Numbered from the stretch's first letter, positions 13,998-22,223 are shown. The stretch: DNA of 64,000 nt from Archangium violaceum Cb vi76 (GCF_000733295.1 NZ_JPMI01000275.1:62001-126000), one strand, 5' to 3'. Numbers and translations are program-made. The notes: a model not told the origin generated them from the sequence alone.

Positions 13998-14801
13998 ATG
14001 CAAGGAAAGACGGTAGTCATCACCGGGGCGTCCTCGGGAATCGGTGAGGAGCTGGCGGTGGCACTCGCGGAGCGCGGAGCGCAGCTGGTGCTCGCGGCCC
14101 GGAGCGAGGCGGAGCTGGAGCGGGTGAAGCAGCGGTGTGAGCAGGCGGGAGGCCGGGCGGTGGTGGTCCCCACGGACGTGTGTGATCCGGAGGCCTGCCG
14201 GCGCCTGGTGGCGCGCGCCGTGGAGGCGTTCGGCGGCATCGACTGCTTCGTGAACAACGCCGGGATGGCGATGCGGGGCCGTTTCGAGGATGTGACGGAC
14301 CTCTCCATCTTCGAGCGCCTCATGCGGGTGAACTACCTGGGGGCGGTCTACTGCACGCACGCGGCGCTTCCGTTCCTGAGGGCGCGGAAGGGCCTGCTCG
14401 TCGCCATCTCCTCGCTGACGGGCAAGAATGGCGCGCCCACCCGCAGCGGCTATGCCGCCACCAAGCACGCCATGCAGGGGTTCTTCGACTCGCTGCGCAT
14501 CGAGCTGAGCGGCACCGGCGTGGACGTGCTCGTCGTGTCACCGGGGTTCGTCACCTCCAACATCCGCTCGCGGGCACTCGGCCCGGACGGCTCGGCGGGT
14601 CACACGGACATCGCCGAGGAGAAGGGCAACCGGATGATGGACACGCGCACCTGCTCGGAGCTCATCCTGCGCGCCATGGAGCGCCGCGAGCGCGAGCTGG
14701 TGATGGTGCCGGCCGCGAAGCTGATGCTGGCCGTCAAGGCGCTCGCGCCAGGAGTCATCGATCGGCTCGCCTCGCGGATGCTGAAGCAGGTCAAGTCCTG
14801 A
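13998..14801 (+). CDS. short-chain dehydrogenase/reductase
   Basis: The 267-residue NAD(P)-dependent oxidoreductase has the classical SDR fold. It shows TGASSGIG (about 9-16), the NNAG motif, the catalytic Ser in AISSLTGK, and YAATK with the catalytic Tyr and Lys. The C-terminal region (LILRAMERRERELVMVPAAKLML) resembles SDRs related to the DHRS7/dehydrogenase-B type. The start Met gives the usual MQGKTVVITGA opening; longer in-frame starts would only add non-conserved sequence. Its end overlaps the convergent NADAR gene by 11 bases. The substrate cannot be told from sequence. Confidence 0.9.
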   Translation: MQGKTVVITGASSGIGEELAVALAERGAQLVLAARSEAELERVKQRCEQAGGRAVVVPTDVCDPEACRRLVARAVEAFGGIDCFVNNAGMAMRGRFEDVTDLSIFERLMRVNYLGAVYCTHAALPFLRARKGLLVAISSLTGKNGAPTRSGYAATKHAMQGFFDSLRIELSGTGVDVLVVSPGFVTSNIRSRALGPDGSAGHTDIAEEKGNRMMDTRTCSELILRAMERRERELVMVPAAKLMLAVKALAPGVIDRLASRMLKQVKS

Positions 14802-15291
14802 CGCCCGCTGCGCGCAGGTCCTCGCGCAGACGGGTGAGCACCTTCCCGAGCAGGTTCTGACCCCGCCACGTCGCGGGGTCCTGGATGCGCGGGTCCTCCT
14901 CCGAGAGACCCACGCCCCAGATGCGATCCGTCGGGCTGGCCTCCACCAGCTCCGTTCCCACCGTGGCCAGCAGCGCCGCGAGCAGCTCCGCGTTCTGCGT
15001 GAACTTGGCGTGGCTGCCTTCGTAGACGATGCGCTCGCGCTCGCGATCCCACACCGCGCCGTCGAAGCCACGCACCTTGCGCCCCAGCGCCTTGTGCTCC
15101 TTGGGCGTCTTCGCCTTCAGGATGCGCGCCGCCATCTCCGCGTCCCCGAAGAGCACCGCCTTGCCGTGCATCATGTACTGCTCGGCGCACGTGAAGCGCA
15201 CACCCTCCACCACGAACTCCGACGGGTGCCACTGCGAGAACGGGGACTGATTCCGCCAGAAGAAGGTGAACCTGCGCTGCGCGTCGCTCAT
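14791..15291 (-). CDS. NADAR-family (YbiA/DUF1768) N-glycosidase
   Basis: The 166-residue protein has the NADAR pattern: an opening FFWRNQSPFSQWHPSEF, CAEQYMMHGKAVLFGD, the GRKVRGFDGAVWDRER region, and a C-terminal RIWGVGLSEEDPRIQDPATWRGQNLLG. Family members hydrolyse the N-glycosidic bond of unstable riboflavin-pathway intermediates or remove ADP-ribose from guanine, limiting damage. The start follows GAGGTCCCCTCTC, with a promoter-like site about 25 bases further upstream. The gene is convergent with the SDR gene. Confidence 0.9.
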   Translation of the reverse strand: MSDAQRRFTFFWRNQSPFSQWHPSEFVVEGVRFTCAEQYMMHGKAVLFGDAEMAARILKAKTPKEHKALGRKVRGFDGAVWDRERERIVYEGSHAKFTQNAELLAALLATVGTELVEASPTDRIWGVGLSEEDPRIQDPATWRGQNLLGKVLTRLREDLRAAGVRT

Positions 15292-15310
15292 GAGAGGGGA
15301 CCTCGCGTGG

Positions 15311-15345
15311 TTGGTGTTATACGGACACCAAGCCTGACGGGGCAA
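15311..15345 (-). promoter_or_regulatory. promoter with overlapping palindrome upstream of the NADAR gene
   Basis: On the minus strand TTGCCC (15345-15340) is separated by 18 bases from TATAAC (15321-15316), a five-of-six match to the -10 consensus. A perfect 7-base inverted repeat, TTGGTGT at 15311-15317 and ACACCAA at 15325-15331, straddles the -10. That geometry suits a repressor operator. A Gre-gene terminator is less likely because no T-run follows. Confidence 0.5.
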
Positions 15346-15371
15346 GCCCTCGTCCCTGACAACAGCGGGGC

Positions 15372-15854
15372 TCAGGAGGTGGGCGGCCGGTAGGAGACGC
15401 TGGTGATGGTGTATTCCATGGCGCCTCGGGGACGCTCCACCCGGACGGATTCGCCCGGCTCCTTGCCGAGGAGGGCTCGCGCCAGGGGCGACTCGACACT
15501 GAGACGGCCTGCCTTCACGTCCGCCTCGTCCGGTCCGACGATGCGGTACGCCGTCTCCTCTCCCTCCTCGTCCTCGAGCGTCACCCACGCGCCGAAGTAG
15601 ACGTGCTCCTCGTCGGGGTGCTCCGAGTCCACCACCTGGACCTCCTCCAGGGTGGTGGCCAGTTGCCGCGTCCGGCGTGCCCAGTCCGGAGGGCGCGCAC
15701 TACTCTGGAGCGCCGTCAGCGTCGCGAGCTCCTCCTGCAGGGCCCGGTAGCCTTCGGGCGTGATGTACCGCTTCTCGCCGGTCGTCGAGCGGGGCCTCGG
15801 AGGCAGCAGTACGTCCTCTCCGCCCGTGTCTTCCTTCGTGAAGGCCTTCGACAT
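15372..15854 (-). CDS. GreA/GreB-like transcription factor with shortened coiled coil
   Basis: The 160-residue protein is related to Gre factors, which bind the RNA polymerase secondary channel. The C-terminal FKBP-like domain is well kept: VYFGAWVTLEDEEG, YRIVGPDEAD, and the SVESPLARALLGKEPGESV block matches GreB closely. The N-terminal part starts a helix (YITPEGYRALQEELATLT) but then goes almost at once to the second helix (TRQLATTLEEVQVVD). Compared with remembered E. coli GreB, roughly 28 residues are missing, including the acidic tip (GDRSENADY region) that activates RNA cleavage. It may act without cleavage, or antagonise Gre. Confidence 0.85.
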   Translation of the reverse strand: MSKAFTKEDTGGEDVLLPPRPRSTTGEKRYITPEGYRALQEELATLTALQSSARPPDWARRTRQLATTLEEVQVVDSEHPDEEHVYFGAWVTLEDEEGEETAYRIVGPDEADVKAGRLSVESPLARALLGKEPGESVRVERPRGAMEYTITSVSYRPPTS

Positions 15855-15960
15855 GTTGCTCCCTTCCGGATGCTCGGCATCCTGCCTGGGGACTCATGAC
15901 TTGTCCCATGGGACAGGGGCCCTTGTGGGCATGCCCGGGCACACCGACATTCAAACAACC

Positions 15961-16407
15961 ATGGGACTCTCTCAACTCATCGAGCGTCATCGGCAAGAGG
16001 TCCTCACTCGCTGGAAGGAAATGGTGCGCACGCTCAGTGACGCGCGGCACCTCTCCGAGGAACGCCTGGTGAACCACGTTCCGGACCTGCTCGACTGGCT
16101 CGTGGCGCGGCTGCGCGACCGTGACGCGGCGGATGTCCACGGCAGCCAGATGCTCTCCCGGGTTCATGCCTTCCAGCGCGTCGGAGATGATTTCGACCTC
16201 GTGGAGGTGCTGATGGAGCTCGCCGTGCTCCGGGACGTGCTGCTGGGCCTCTGGGCGGAGCAACCAGGCGAGGTCTCGCCCGCCGAGGTCATCCAACTCA
16301 ACCGCGACCTGGATGACGTGGTGGCGGTCTGCACGACGGAGTTCGCCCGGCAGATCCTCGCCAGGCATGGCGCCCCCCGGGAAGCTACGCAGGCCATGGG
16401 GCCGTGA
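15961..16407 (+). CDS. stand-alone RsbRD N-terminal-type sensory domain protein
   Basis: The 148-residue all-helical protein starts MGLSQLIERHRQEVLTRWKE. The LIERHRxEVLxRW opening followed by PDLLDWLVARLR and a long four-helix pattern resembles the RsbRD N-terminal domain. That domain is non-heme globin-like and usually sits before STAS, histidine kinase or phosphatase domains. Here it stands alone. An alternative start ten codons upstream exists and no good ribosome site distinguishes them. It probably senses or binds a partner; no output domain is encoded beside it. Confidence 0.65.
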   Translation: MGLSQLIERHRQEVLTRWKEMVRTLSDARHLSEERLVNHVPDLLDWLVARLRDRDAADVHGSQMLSRVHAFQRVGDDFDLVEVLMELAVLRDVLLGLWAEQPGEVSPAEVIQLNRDLDDVVAVCTTEFARQILARHGAPREATQAMGP

Positions 16408-16515
16408 GTCCTTCCGGTCGCTCTCCTGGCCGCCCTCCAGTCCAGGGAGCTGGGAATGCCGCGCGCGCGAGGGATGCCGACGATTGCCCGGGAAGAAAAT
16501 CGGGAGGCGCAGCCA

Positions 16516-17169
16516 ATGGCGAGGAAGACGTTGAGGGGCATCCGGGTGGGCGTGCTGGCCGCGGATGGTTTCGAGCAGGTGGAGCTCACCATCCCCGTGA
16601 AGGCGTTGCGCAAGCGCGGCGCCCAGGTGGACATCATCTCCCTGCACAAGGGGCACATCCGGGGCATGAACCTGATGTGGCCGGGCAAGAAGGTCCGCGT
16701 GGACGAGACGGTGGACAAGGTCCGTCCCACGGACTTCGACGCGCTGCTCATCCCCGGTGGCTTCGTCAACCCGGACAAGCTCCGCCAGAGCGAGGAGGTG
16801 CTCGACTTCGTCCGCGAGTTCGACCGCCACGGCCGGCCCATCGCGACGTTGTGTCATGGCCCCTGGGTGCTCGTGTCCGCGGGCCTGGCCAGTGGACGCA
16901 AGCTGGCCTCGTGGCCCGGTATCAAGGACGACCTGCGCAACGCGGGCGCCCAGTGGATGGATGAGCCCGGCGTTCGCGATGACCGCTGGTTCTCCAGCCG
17001 CAGTCCCCTCGACATGCGCCACTTCATCAAGGGCATGGTGTCGCTCTTCGATGAGTACGCCCCGCGCAACCACCCCGTGGAGAAGCGCTCGCACTGGGGC
17101 CGCTGGCTGTTCGCTGGCCTGCTGGGGCTGGTGGCCATCCGCCCGGCCCGTGCTGCCCTCGCGCGCTAG
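16516..17169 (+). CDS. DJ-1/PfpI-family protein with C-terminal membrane helix
   Basis: The 217-residue protein has the class I glutamine-amidotransferase-like fold of DJ-1/PfpI: GIRVGVLAADGFEQVELTIP with the conserved Glu, ALLIPGGF, and the nucleophile elbow ATLCHGPW with the catalytic Cys. Members are stress-response deglycases, chaperones or peptidases. After the domain a hydrophobic segment near the C-terminus (WLFAGLLGLVAIRPARAALA) may anchor it, which is unusual for the family. The start is chosen because GGAGGCG lies six bases upstream of this ATG; an ATG 20 codons earlier lacks one. Confidence 0.85.
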   Translation: MARKTLRGIRVGVLAADGFEQVELTIPVKALRKRGAQVDIISLHKGHIRGMNLMWPGKKVRVDETVDKVRPTDFDALLIPGGFVNPDKLRQSEEVLDFVREFDRHGRPIATLCHGPWVLVSAGLASGRKLASWPGIKDDLRNAGAQWMDEPGVRDDRWFSSRSPLDMRHFIKGMVSLFDEYAPRNHPVEKRSHWGRWLFAGLLGLVAIRPARAALAR

Positions 17170-17215
17170 CGGCGAGGTTGGCAGGGCTCATCGGGGGCGG
17201 CTACCGTCCGCTCCC

Positions 17216-18286
17216 ATGTGGAAGATGACGACACTCGAGCAGAGCGCCCGCGAGGAGGGCACGCCCGTCATCGACGGAGAGAGGGCCACCTTCGTATGGC
17301 GCGGGCGCAAGCCCGTGTCCGTGGCGGGGGACTTCCTGGACTGGTCGGGTGAGCCCATCCCCCTGAAGGAGGTGGCTCCGGGGCTGTGGACGCACACGCT
17401 GACGCTGCCGCGCGACACGTATGTGGAGTACGCGTTCCAGGACGCGAAGGGCCGGCGGGTGAGGGATCCGCTCAACGAGCGCCTCACCTCCAACGGCTTC
17501 GGGGACTTCAACCACTACTTCCACATGCCCGAGTCGCGGCCCACGCCCCTCGCGCTGCGGCAGCGCGGCGTGCCTCGTGGCACCGTCACCCGCCACCTGG
17601 TGGAGACGCATGAGTTCTGTGTGGGCTCCCAGCGCGCCGTCCACCTCTATGCGCCTCCCACCTCCGAGCCCTGCCCGTTGGTCGTGGTGTTCGACGGGCC
17701 GGACTACCTGCGCCGCTCGAAGCTTCCCTCCATCGTGGACAACCTCGTCGCCCAGGGCCGCATCCGTCCCATCGCGCTGGCCATGGTGGCCAACGGTGGC
17801 CCCGCTCGCACCGTCGAGTACACGTGCAGCGAGGCCACCGTGGTCTTCCTGCTCGACAAGGTCCTGCCGCTCGCCCGCGGTGAGCTGAACCTCCTGGATG
17901 AGACGCGCGAGCCCGGTGTCCATGGGGTCCTCGGCTCGTCGCTGGGGGGATTGATCTCCCTGTACACGGGGCTGCGTGCCCCGCACGTCTTTGGCCGTGT
18001 GCTCTCGCAGTCGGGCGCCTTCAGCGTGTGGAACCGTGACTTCGTGGTGTTCGACCTGGCTCGCGGTGCTTCGTCCCGGCCGCTCGATGTGTGGATGGAC
18101 TGCGGCCACTTCGAGGCGCTCGTCGAGGGCAATGAGCGCATGCTCCCCGTGCTCCGTGCCTCCGGGCACCGCGCCGAGTACCGCGAGTACCACGGGGGTC
18201 ATAACTACTCGGCCTGGCGCGACAACGTGTGGCGCGGCCTGGAGTGGTTGTTCGGCACCGGGAACCAGGGCCGCCGCGAGGGGTGA
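17216..18286 (+). CDS. enterochelin-esterase-like hydrolase (esterase D fold)
   Basis: The 356-residue protein has an N-terminal immunoglobulin-like (E-set/CBM48-like) domain, with RKPVSVAGDFLDWSGEPIPL and the LPRDTYVEYAFQDAKG pattern. An alpha/beta-hydrolase of the putative esterase family follows. The nucleophile Ser lies in GVLGSSLGGLIS; the acid and His are probably in the DVWMDCGHFE and YHGGHNYSAW regions. This arrangement is that of Fes-like and related esterases. The gene is not beside siderophore genes, so the substrate is open. No signal peptide is seen, suggesting a cytoplasmic enzyme. Confidence 0.85.
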   Translation: MWKMTTLEQSAREEGTPVIDGERATFVWRGRKPVSVAGDFLDWSGEPIPLKEVAPGLWTHTLTLPRDTYVEYAFQDAKGRRVRDPLNERLTSNGFGDFNHYFHMPESRPTPLALRQRGVPRGTVTRHLVETHEFCVGSQRAVHLYAPPTSEPCPLVVVFDGPDYLRRSKLPSIVDNLVAQGRIRPIALAMVANGGPARTVEYTCSEATVVFLLDKVLPLARGELNLLDETREPGVHGVLGSSLGGLISLYTGLRAPHVFGRVLSQSGAFSVWNRDFVVFDLARGASSRPLDVWMDCGHFEALVEGNERMLPVLRASGHRAEYREYHGGHNYSAWRDNVWRGLEWLFGTGNQGRREG

Positions 18287-18423
18287 GACGCTCGCTCGGG
18301 TAGGGGTCGAGGCGACGGTCTTGTCAAGCCAAGGCCGGTGGGACGGTATCGGACTCCCGTGGCCCTTTCCCCGCCCGGGAATAACGGGGACAATCCATCG
18401 GTGATGGGGTGACCGTCTGGAAC

Positions 18424-18457
18424 ACCCTCACCCCAGCCCTCTCCCAGAGGGAGAGGG
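18424..18457 (+). repeat. REP-like palindromic repeat, copy 2
   Basis: Forward copy with ACCCTCACCCC head and perfect CCCTCTCCC / GGGAGAGGG stem around an AGA loop. It lies 20 bases upstream of the trpE start, between the esterase gene and trpE, and would form a hairpin in the trpE leader. Confidence 0.85.
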
Positions 18458-18477
18458 GGCCTACACAGAGGAACGTG

Positions 18478-19968
18478 ATGAACGCTCAGGAGCGCAAGGC
18501 GGCCTACCGCCAACGCGCGGAGAAGGGCGAGGCGGTCCCCGTCTCGGTCGTGCTCCCCGCCGACCTCGACACCCCGCTGTCCGCCTACCTCAAGCTCGGT
18601 GGCGCGCGAGGTTTCATCCTCGAGTCCTGCCACGGTGGCGAGCGCTTCGGCCGCTACAGCCACATCGGCACCGCACCCGCCGGCCGGCTCCGGCTCGACC
18701 GCACCGGCGGCACCCTCTGGCGCGGCGACCAGCAGCAGCGTTTCGAGGGCGCTCCGCTCGACGTCCTCCGCTCCGTCTGGCGCGACCACGCCGTGGCCAA
18801 GCTCCCCGGTGAGCCTCCGTTCGTCGGCGGCCTCGTGGGCTACCTCGGCTACAACTGCATGTCCTGGTTCGAGCGCCATGTGCCGGACCGGCACTCCAGC
18901 GACACCTCCTTTCCCGACTCCGAGTGGCTGCTGTGCGATGAGTTCGTCACCCACGACTCGCGCACCCAGACGCTGCATGCCACCGCCATCGCCCGGCCCA
19001 ACCGTCATGGCAGTGTCGCCCAGGCGCTCGCCGACGCCGAGGCCCGCGCCGAGTCCCTCGCCGAGCGGCTGCTGCGCCCGCTGCCCGTGGATGCCTATGT
19101 TCCCCATCCGCCCATGCGCGGCGAGGCGGAGATCTCCGTCAACTGGGACCGCCCCGGCTACGAGGCCGCCGTCGAGCGCGTGAAGGAGTACATCCGCGCG
19201 GGTGACTGTATGCAGGTGGTGCTCGCCCGCCGCTTCGAGGCCCGTGGGGCGCCACCGCCGCTCTCACTGTACCGGGCGCTGCGCCGCATCAACCCCTCGC
19301 CGTACCTCTTCCACATCGAGCTGGGCGAGGCGCGCGCGCTGGTGGGCGCCTCCCCGGAGCTGCTGGTGCAGGTGCGTGACGGAGATGTCGTCGTGCGCCC
19401 CATCGCCGGCACCCGGCGCCGCGGCGCCACCGAGGCCGAGGACCAGGCCCTGGAGAAGGAGCTGCTCGCCGACGAGAAGGAGCGCGCCGAGCACATGATG
19501 CTGGTGGACCTGGGCCGCAACGACGTGGGCCGCGTGGCGGCTCCGGGCTCGGTGCGCGTCGAGGACCTGATGATCATCGAGCGCTACAGCCACGTGATGC
19601 ACATCGTCTCGCAGGTGCGCGGCAGGCTCGACGCGAAGTACGACGCGCTCGACGCGCTGGCGTACACCTTCCCGGCGGGCACGGTGTCCGGGGCTCCGAA
19701 GATCCGCGCGATGCAGATCATCGACGAGCTGGAGCCCACGCGCCGTGGCCCCTACGCGGGCGCGGTGGGCTACCTGTCCTTCTGCGGCGCGCTGGACCTG
19801 GCCATCGCCCTGCGCACCTTCTACATCGACGGGGACCGCACGCTGTGGGAGGCGGGCGCGGGACTCGTGGCGGACTCGGTGCCCTCGAAGGAAGCGGACG
19901 AGACGGAGGCCAAGGCACGGGTGCTCGCCACGGCCCTGAAGCAGGCGCGTGAGGGAGGTGTGCGGTGA
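18478..19968 (+). CDS. trpE: anthranilate synthase component I
   Basis: Converts chorismate, with ammonia supplied by TrpG, to anthranilate, the first step of tryptophan synthesis. The 496-residue protein has the N-terminal regulatory domain with FILESCHGGERFGRYSHIG, which includes the LES feedback element. The chorismate-binding domain shows PYLFHIELGEARALVGASPE, PIAGTRRRG, LVDLGRNDVGRV and FPAGTVSGAPKIRAM, all conserved. The start Met follows AGAGGAACGTG. Reading further upstream would translate the palindromic repeat, so this start is preferred. It overlaps trpG by four bases. A para-aminobenzoate synthase role is less likely given the LES motif. Confidence 0.95.
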   Translation: MNAQERKAAYRQRAEKGEAVPVSVVLPADLDTPLSAYLKLGGARGFILESCHGGERFGRYSHIGTAPAGRLRLDRTGGTLWRGDQQQRFEGAPLDVLRSVWRDHAVAKLPGEPPFVGGLVGYLGYNCMSWFERHVPDRHSSDTSFPDSEWLLCDEFVTHDSRTQTLHATAIARPNRHGSVAQALADAEARAESLAERLLRPLPVDAYVPHPPMRGEAEISVNWDRPGYEAAVERVKEYIRAGDCMQVVLARRFEARGAPPPLSLYRALRRINPSPYLFHIELGEARALVGASPELLVQVRDGDVVVRPIAGTRRRGATEAEDQALEKELLADEKERAEHMMLVDLGRNDVGRVAAPGSVRVEDLMIIERYSHVMHIVSQVRGRLDAKYDALDALAYTFPAGTVSGAPKIRAMQIIDELEPTRRGPYAGAVGYLSFCGALDLAIALRTFYIDGDRTLWEAGAGLVADSVPSKEADETEAKARVLATALKQAREGGVR

Positions 19969-20528
19969 TCCTCGTCATCGACAACTACGACTCGTTCACC
20001 TTCAACCTCGTGCAACTGCTGTACACGCTGGGGGCCGAGGTGAAGGTGGTGCGCAACGATGAGATCGACGCCGCGGGCGTGGCGGCTTCGGGCGCCTCGC
20101 ACCTGGTGGTGTCGCCGGGGCCGTGCACGCCGCACGAGGCCGGGGTGAGCATGGCGGCCATCCGCGGGGCGAAGGTGCCGGTGCTGGGCGTGTGCCTGGG
20201 CCACCAGTCCATCGGGGCCGTGTTCGGCGGCAACGTGGTGCGGGCGCCCGAGCCGGTGCACGGCAAGACGGCCTCCATCCGCCACGAGGGCCGGAGCATC
20301 TTCGAGGGCATGCCGGCGGGCTTCCAGGCGGCGCGCTACCACTCGCTGGTGGTGGACGCGGGGACGCTACCCGCGGAGCTGGAGCCGACGGCGTGGACGC
20401 CGGATGGGCTCATCATGGGCCTGCGGCACCGGGAGCGGCCGGTGGTGGGCGTGCAGTTCCACCCGGAGAGCGTCCTCACGCCCGAGGGTCCCCGGCTGGT
20501 GCGCAACTTCCTCGACGGAAAGCTGTAG
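19965..20528 (+). CDS. trpG: anthranilate synthase component II (glutamine amidotransferase)
   Basis: The 187-residue class I glutamine amidotransferase supplies ammonia to TrpE and may also serve para-aminobenzoate synthase. It starts ILVIDNYDSFTFNLVQLLY and has the oxyanion motif VVSPGPCTP, the nucleophile Cys in GVCLGHQSIG, and the His/Glu pair in GVQFHPESVLTPEG. Its ATG-overlap start with trpE indicates coupled translation. Confidence 0.95.
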   Translation: MILVIDNYDSFTFNLVQLLYTLGAEVKVVRNDEIDAAGVAASGASHLVVSPGPCTPHEAGVSMAAIRGAKVPVLGVCLGHQSIGAVFGGNVVRAPEPVHGKTASIRHEGRSIFEGMPAGFQAARYHSLVVDAGTLPAELEPTAWTPDGLIMGLRHRERPVVGVQFHPESVLTPEGPRLVRNFLDGKL

Positions 20529-20529
20529 C

Positions 20530-20781
20530 GTCACGGCGCGAGCGCATCCCCTGGCGGCCCGCCGGGAGCTGCGCTTCGCCGAGGTGCTGGAGCATGACTT
20601 CGTCGGCCTGGCCTCGGGGAGCGCGCTCCAGGACTACCTGTCCGAGCACGCGGCACGCGCCGGGCGCCGGTTGAAGCTCCGGGTCCGTCTGCGCGGCTTC
20701 GATGCGATTTGCCGGATGGTCGAGCACGGCATCGGCATCCCGGGTTGCCGCTCCATGCGCGGCAGCTGCTCCAACATCTGA
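20530..20781 (+). pseudogene. remnant of a LysR-family regulator
   Basis: Directly after trpG an open stretch without a start encodes HPLAARRELRFAEVLEHDFVGL and later SGSALQDYLSEHA and LRVRLRGFDAICRMVEHGIG. This is the typical central part of a LysR-type effector-binding domain. The DNA-binding N-terminus is absent. After HGIGI the LysR pattern appears to move to another frame (VAAPCAAAAP) near 20742, so a frameshift as well as truncation is likely. No product is expected. Confidence 0.7.
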
Positions 20782-20813
20782 GCCCGTCCGCCTGAGGCCC
20801 AGTTATGGCCCTC

Positions 20814-22223
20814 TCAGGGGGGCGCCACCTGGCGGAAGGGCAGCACCCAGCCGTGCACGCTGTCCCACGGTCCCACCGTGGCCAGGTTCACCGTGGGGTC
20901 CACGAGCCGCTGGCGGGGCCGTCCATTGAGGCTCGCGAAGGCGTCCACGCGCACTTCCACTCCCGGGTGTCCCTGCTCGGCGAAGTGGCGCGCCAGGTAG
21001 TGCGCGAACGTCAGCAGCATGTCCGGCTGCGTGGCCATCATCTTCACCTGGTAGGGCGAGAGGTGCTGGCTCGGGGACACCACCCACCGCTTCCCCGTGG
21101 CGGGCTCGCTCACGCGGAACTCTGCCATCCCGTCCTTCTCCATCAGCATCACGTTCCACGAGAAGCGATAGCCCTCCTCCGTCCACATCACGTCGCCCGG
21201 GTAGAGCAGATGCCGCAGCGGCAGGAGGAACTGCACTCCCAGGAAGGCCACCGCCAGCGCGGGTCCGAGCCAGGAGTTCCTCGAGGGCAACGCGGGGGAC
21301 TCGGGCTCGCGTTCCTTCACCGGCTCGCGCCGCGGCCAGCTCGCGAGCCGCCGGGGCCAGTCCGGTGGGAAGAAGAGCAGGGCTCCCGCCATCATCAGCC
21401 ACGGGAACATGCCGATGGGGAAGAGCATCCGCGTGATGATGTGGAAGCCCACCACCGCCGCGTAGGCCAGCCACCGCGTCCGCTTCCACAGCAGCGCGGG
21501 CACCACGCACAGGTCGAACACCGCTCCGGCGATGCTGAAGGCCTGGGGCGCCCACGGTTGCTCGAACAGCCGGCCGAGCACCGGCAGGTCCGTGCTCGCC
21601 GCGAGCCAGATCTTCATCGGCTGCGCGTGGATGAGCCAGTCGCTCTTCAGCTTCGCCACCCCGCCGAAGAAGTACACGAGCCCCACCTGCGCTCGCAGCA
21701 GCCACAGCCACCACGCGGGCACGTGGCTCCGCCCCTTCATGTCCAACGGAAGCGCCACCAGCAGCAGCCCCGCCAGCGAGATGAAGTAGTAGTGGTTGAG
21801 GTAGTACGTCTTGTCGATGAGGTGCGCGTACGTGAACGTGAGCAGGAACGTGAGTGCGCTCGCCCGGTACGCGACTCCCAGCGTGATGCCCAGCGCTCCC
21901 AGCCCCATCAGCGCGAAGTGGATGTACATGCCCACGCCCGGCCACGGGCGGATCCACTCCAGCCCCGCGTACGGGAACAGCACCTTGGGGGCGAGGTAGT
22001 GCTCGTGGATCCACCCGTACGCGAAGAACCTCGCGACGGCGGCCATCATCAGCAGCCCGAAGATGACCCGGTACGCCACCAGCGAGGCGGGGTCCACGGG
22101 GGCGAAAGCGGAGGCGGTGAGCTGCTCGTGGAGGGCTCGCAGGGGGAACCTGGGGACCGTGGCACCCTCACCCCCGCCCCTCTCCCGGAGGGCGAGGGGA
22201 GTCAGCGTGTGCTCAGTCTCCAT
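20814..22223 (-). CDS. HTTM-domain (vitamin K-dependent gamma-carboxylase-like) membrane protein
   Basis: The 469-residue protein has several membrane helices with the HTTM pattern: ASLVAYRVIFGLLMMAAVARF, TYYLNHYYFISLAGLLLVALP, RAQVGLVYFFGGVAKLKSDWL and GFHIITRMLFPIGMFPWLMM. A soluble C-terminal domain (about 350-469) follows. The family is related to gamma-glutamyl carboxylase. In bacteria it often lies in imelysin / di-heme oxidase operons, as here, where its exact reaction is unknown. Its ATG overlaps the end of the upstream imelysin gene by 11 bases. Residues about 7-18 are translated from a palindromic repeat, so either the repeat is tolerated in the protein or translation starts further in. 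Confidence 0.85.
   Translation of the reverse strand: METEHTLTPLALRERGGGEGATVPRFPLRALHEQLTASAFAPVDPASLVAYRVIFGLLMMAAVARFFAYGWIHEHYLAPKVLFPYAGLEWIRPWPGVGMYIHFALMGLGALGITLGVAYRASALTFLLTFTYAHLIDKTYYLNHYYFISLAGLLLVALPLDMKGRSHVPAWWLWLLRAQVGLVYFFGGVAKLKSDWLIHAQPMKIWLAASTDLPVLGRLFEQPWAPQAFSIAGAVFDLCVVPALLWKRTRWLAYAAVVGFHIITRMLFPIGMFPWLMMAGALLFFPPDWPRRLASWPRREPVKEREPESPALPSRNSWLGPALAVAFLGVQFLLPLRHLLYPGDVMWTEEGYRFSWNVMLMEKDGMAEFRVSEPATGKRWVVSPSQHLSPYQVKMMATQPDMLLTFAHYLARHFAEQGHPGVEVRVDAFASLNGRPRQRLVDPTVNLATVGPWDSVHGWVLPFRQVAPP
22164..22199 (+). repeat. REP-like palindromic repeat, copy 3, inside a coding N-terminus
   Basis: Forward copy with the ACCCTCACCCC head and stem TCTCCC-GGAGGGCGA. It lies within the first 20 codons of the leftward HTTM gene and is read there as LTPLALRERGGGEG. 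This is the only copy that clearly falls inside the longest reading of a gene start. Confidence 0.8.

Noticed and set aside
18301-18360. TTGTCA at 18321 as the -35 of a trpE promoter
   Set aside because: No acceptable -10 at 16-18 bases; TATCGG is at 20 bases. The evidence is too weak to list.
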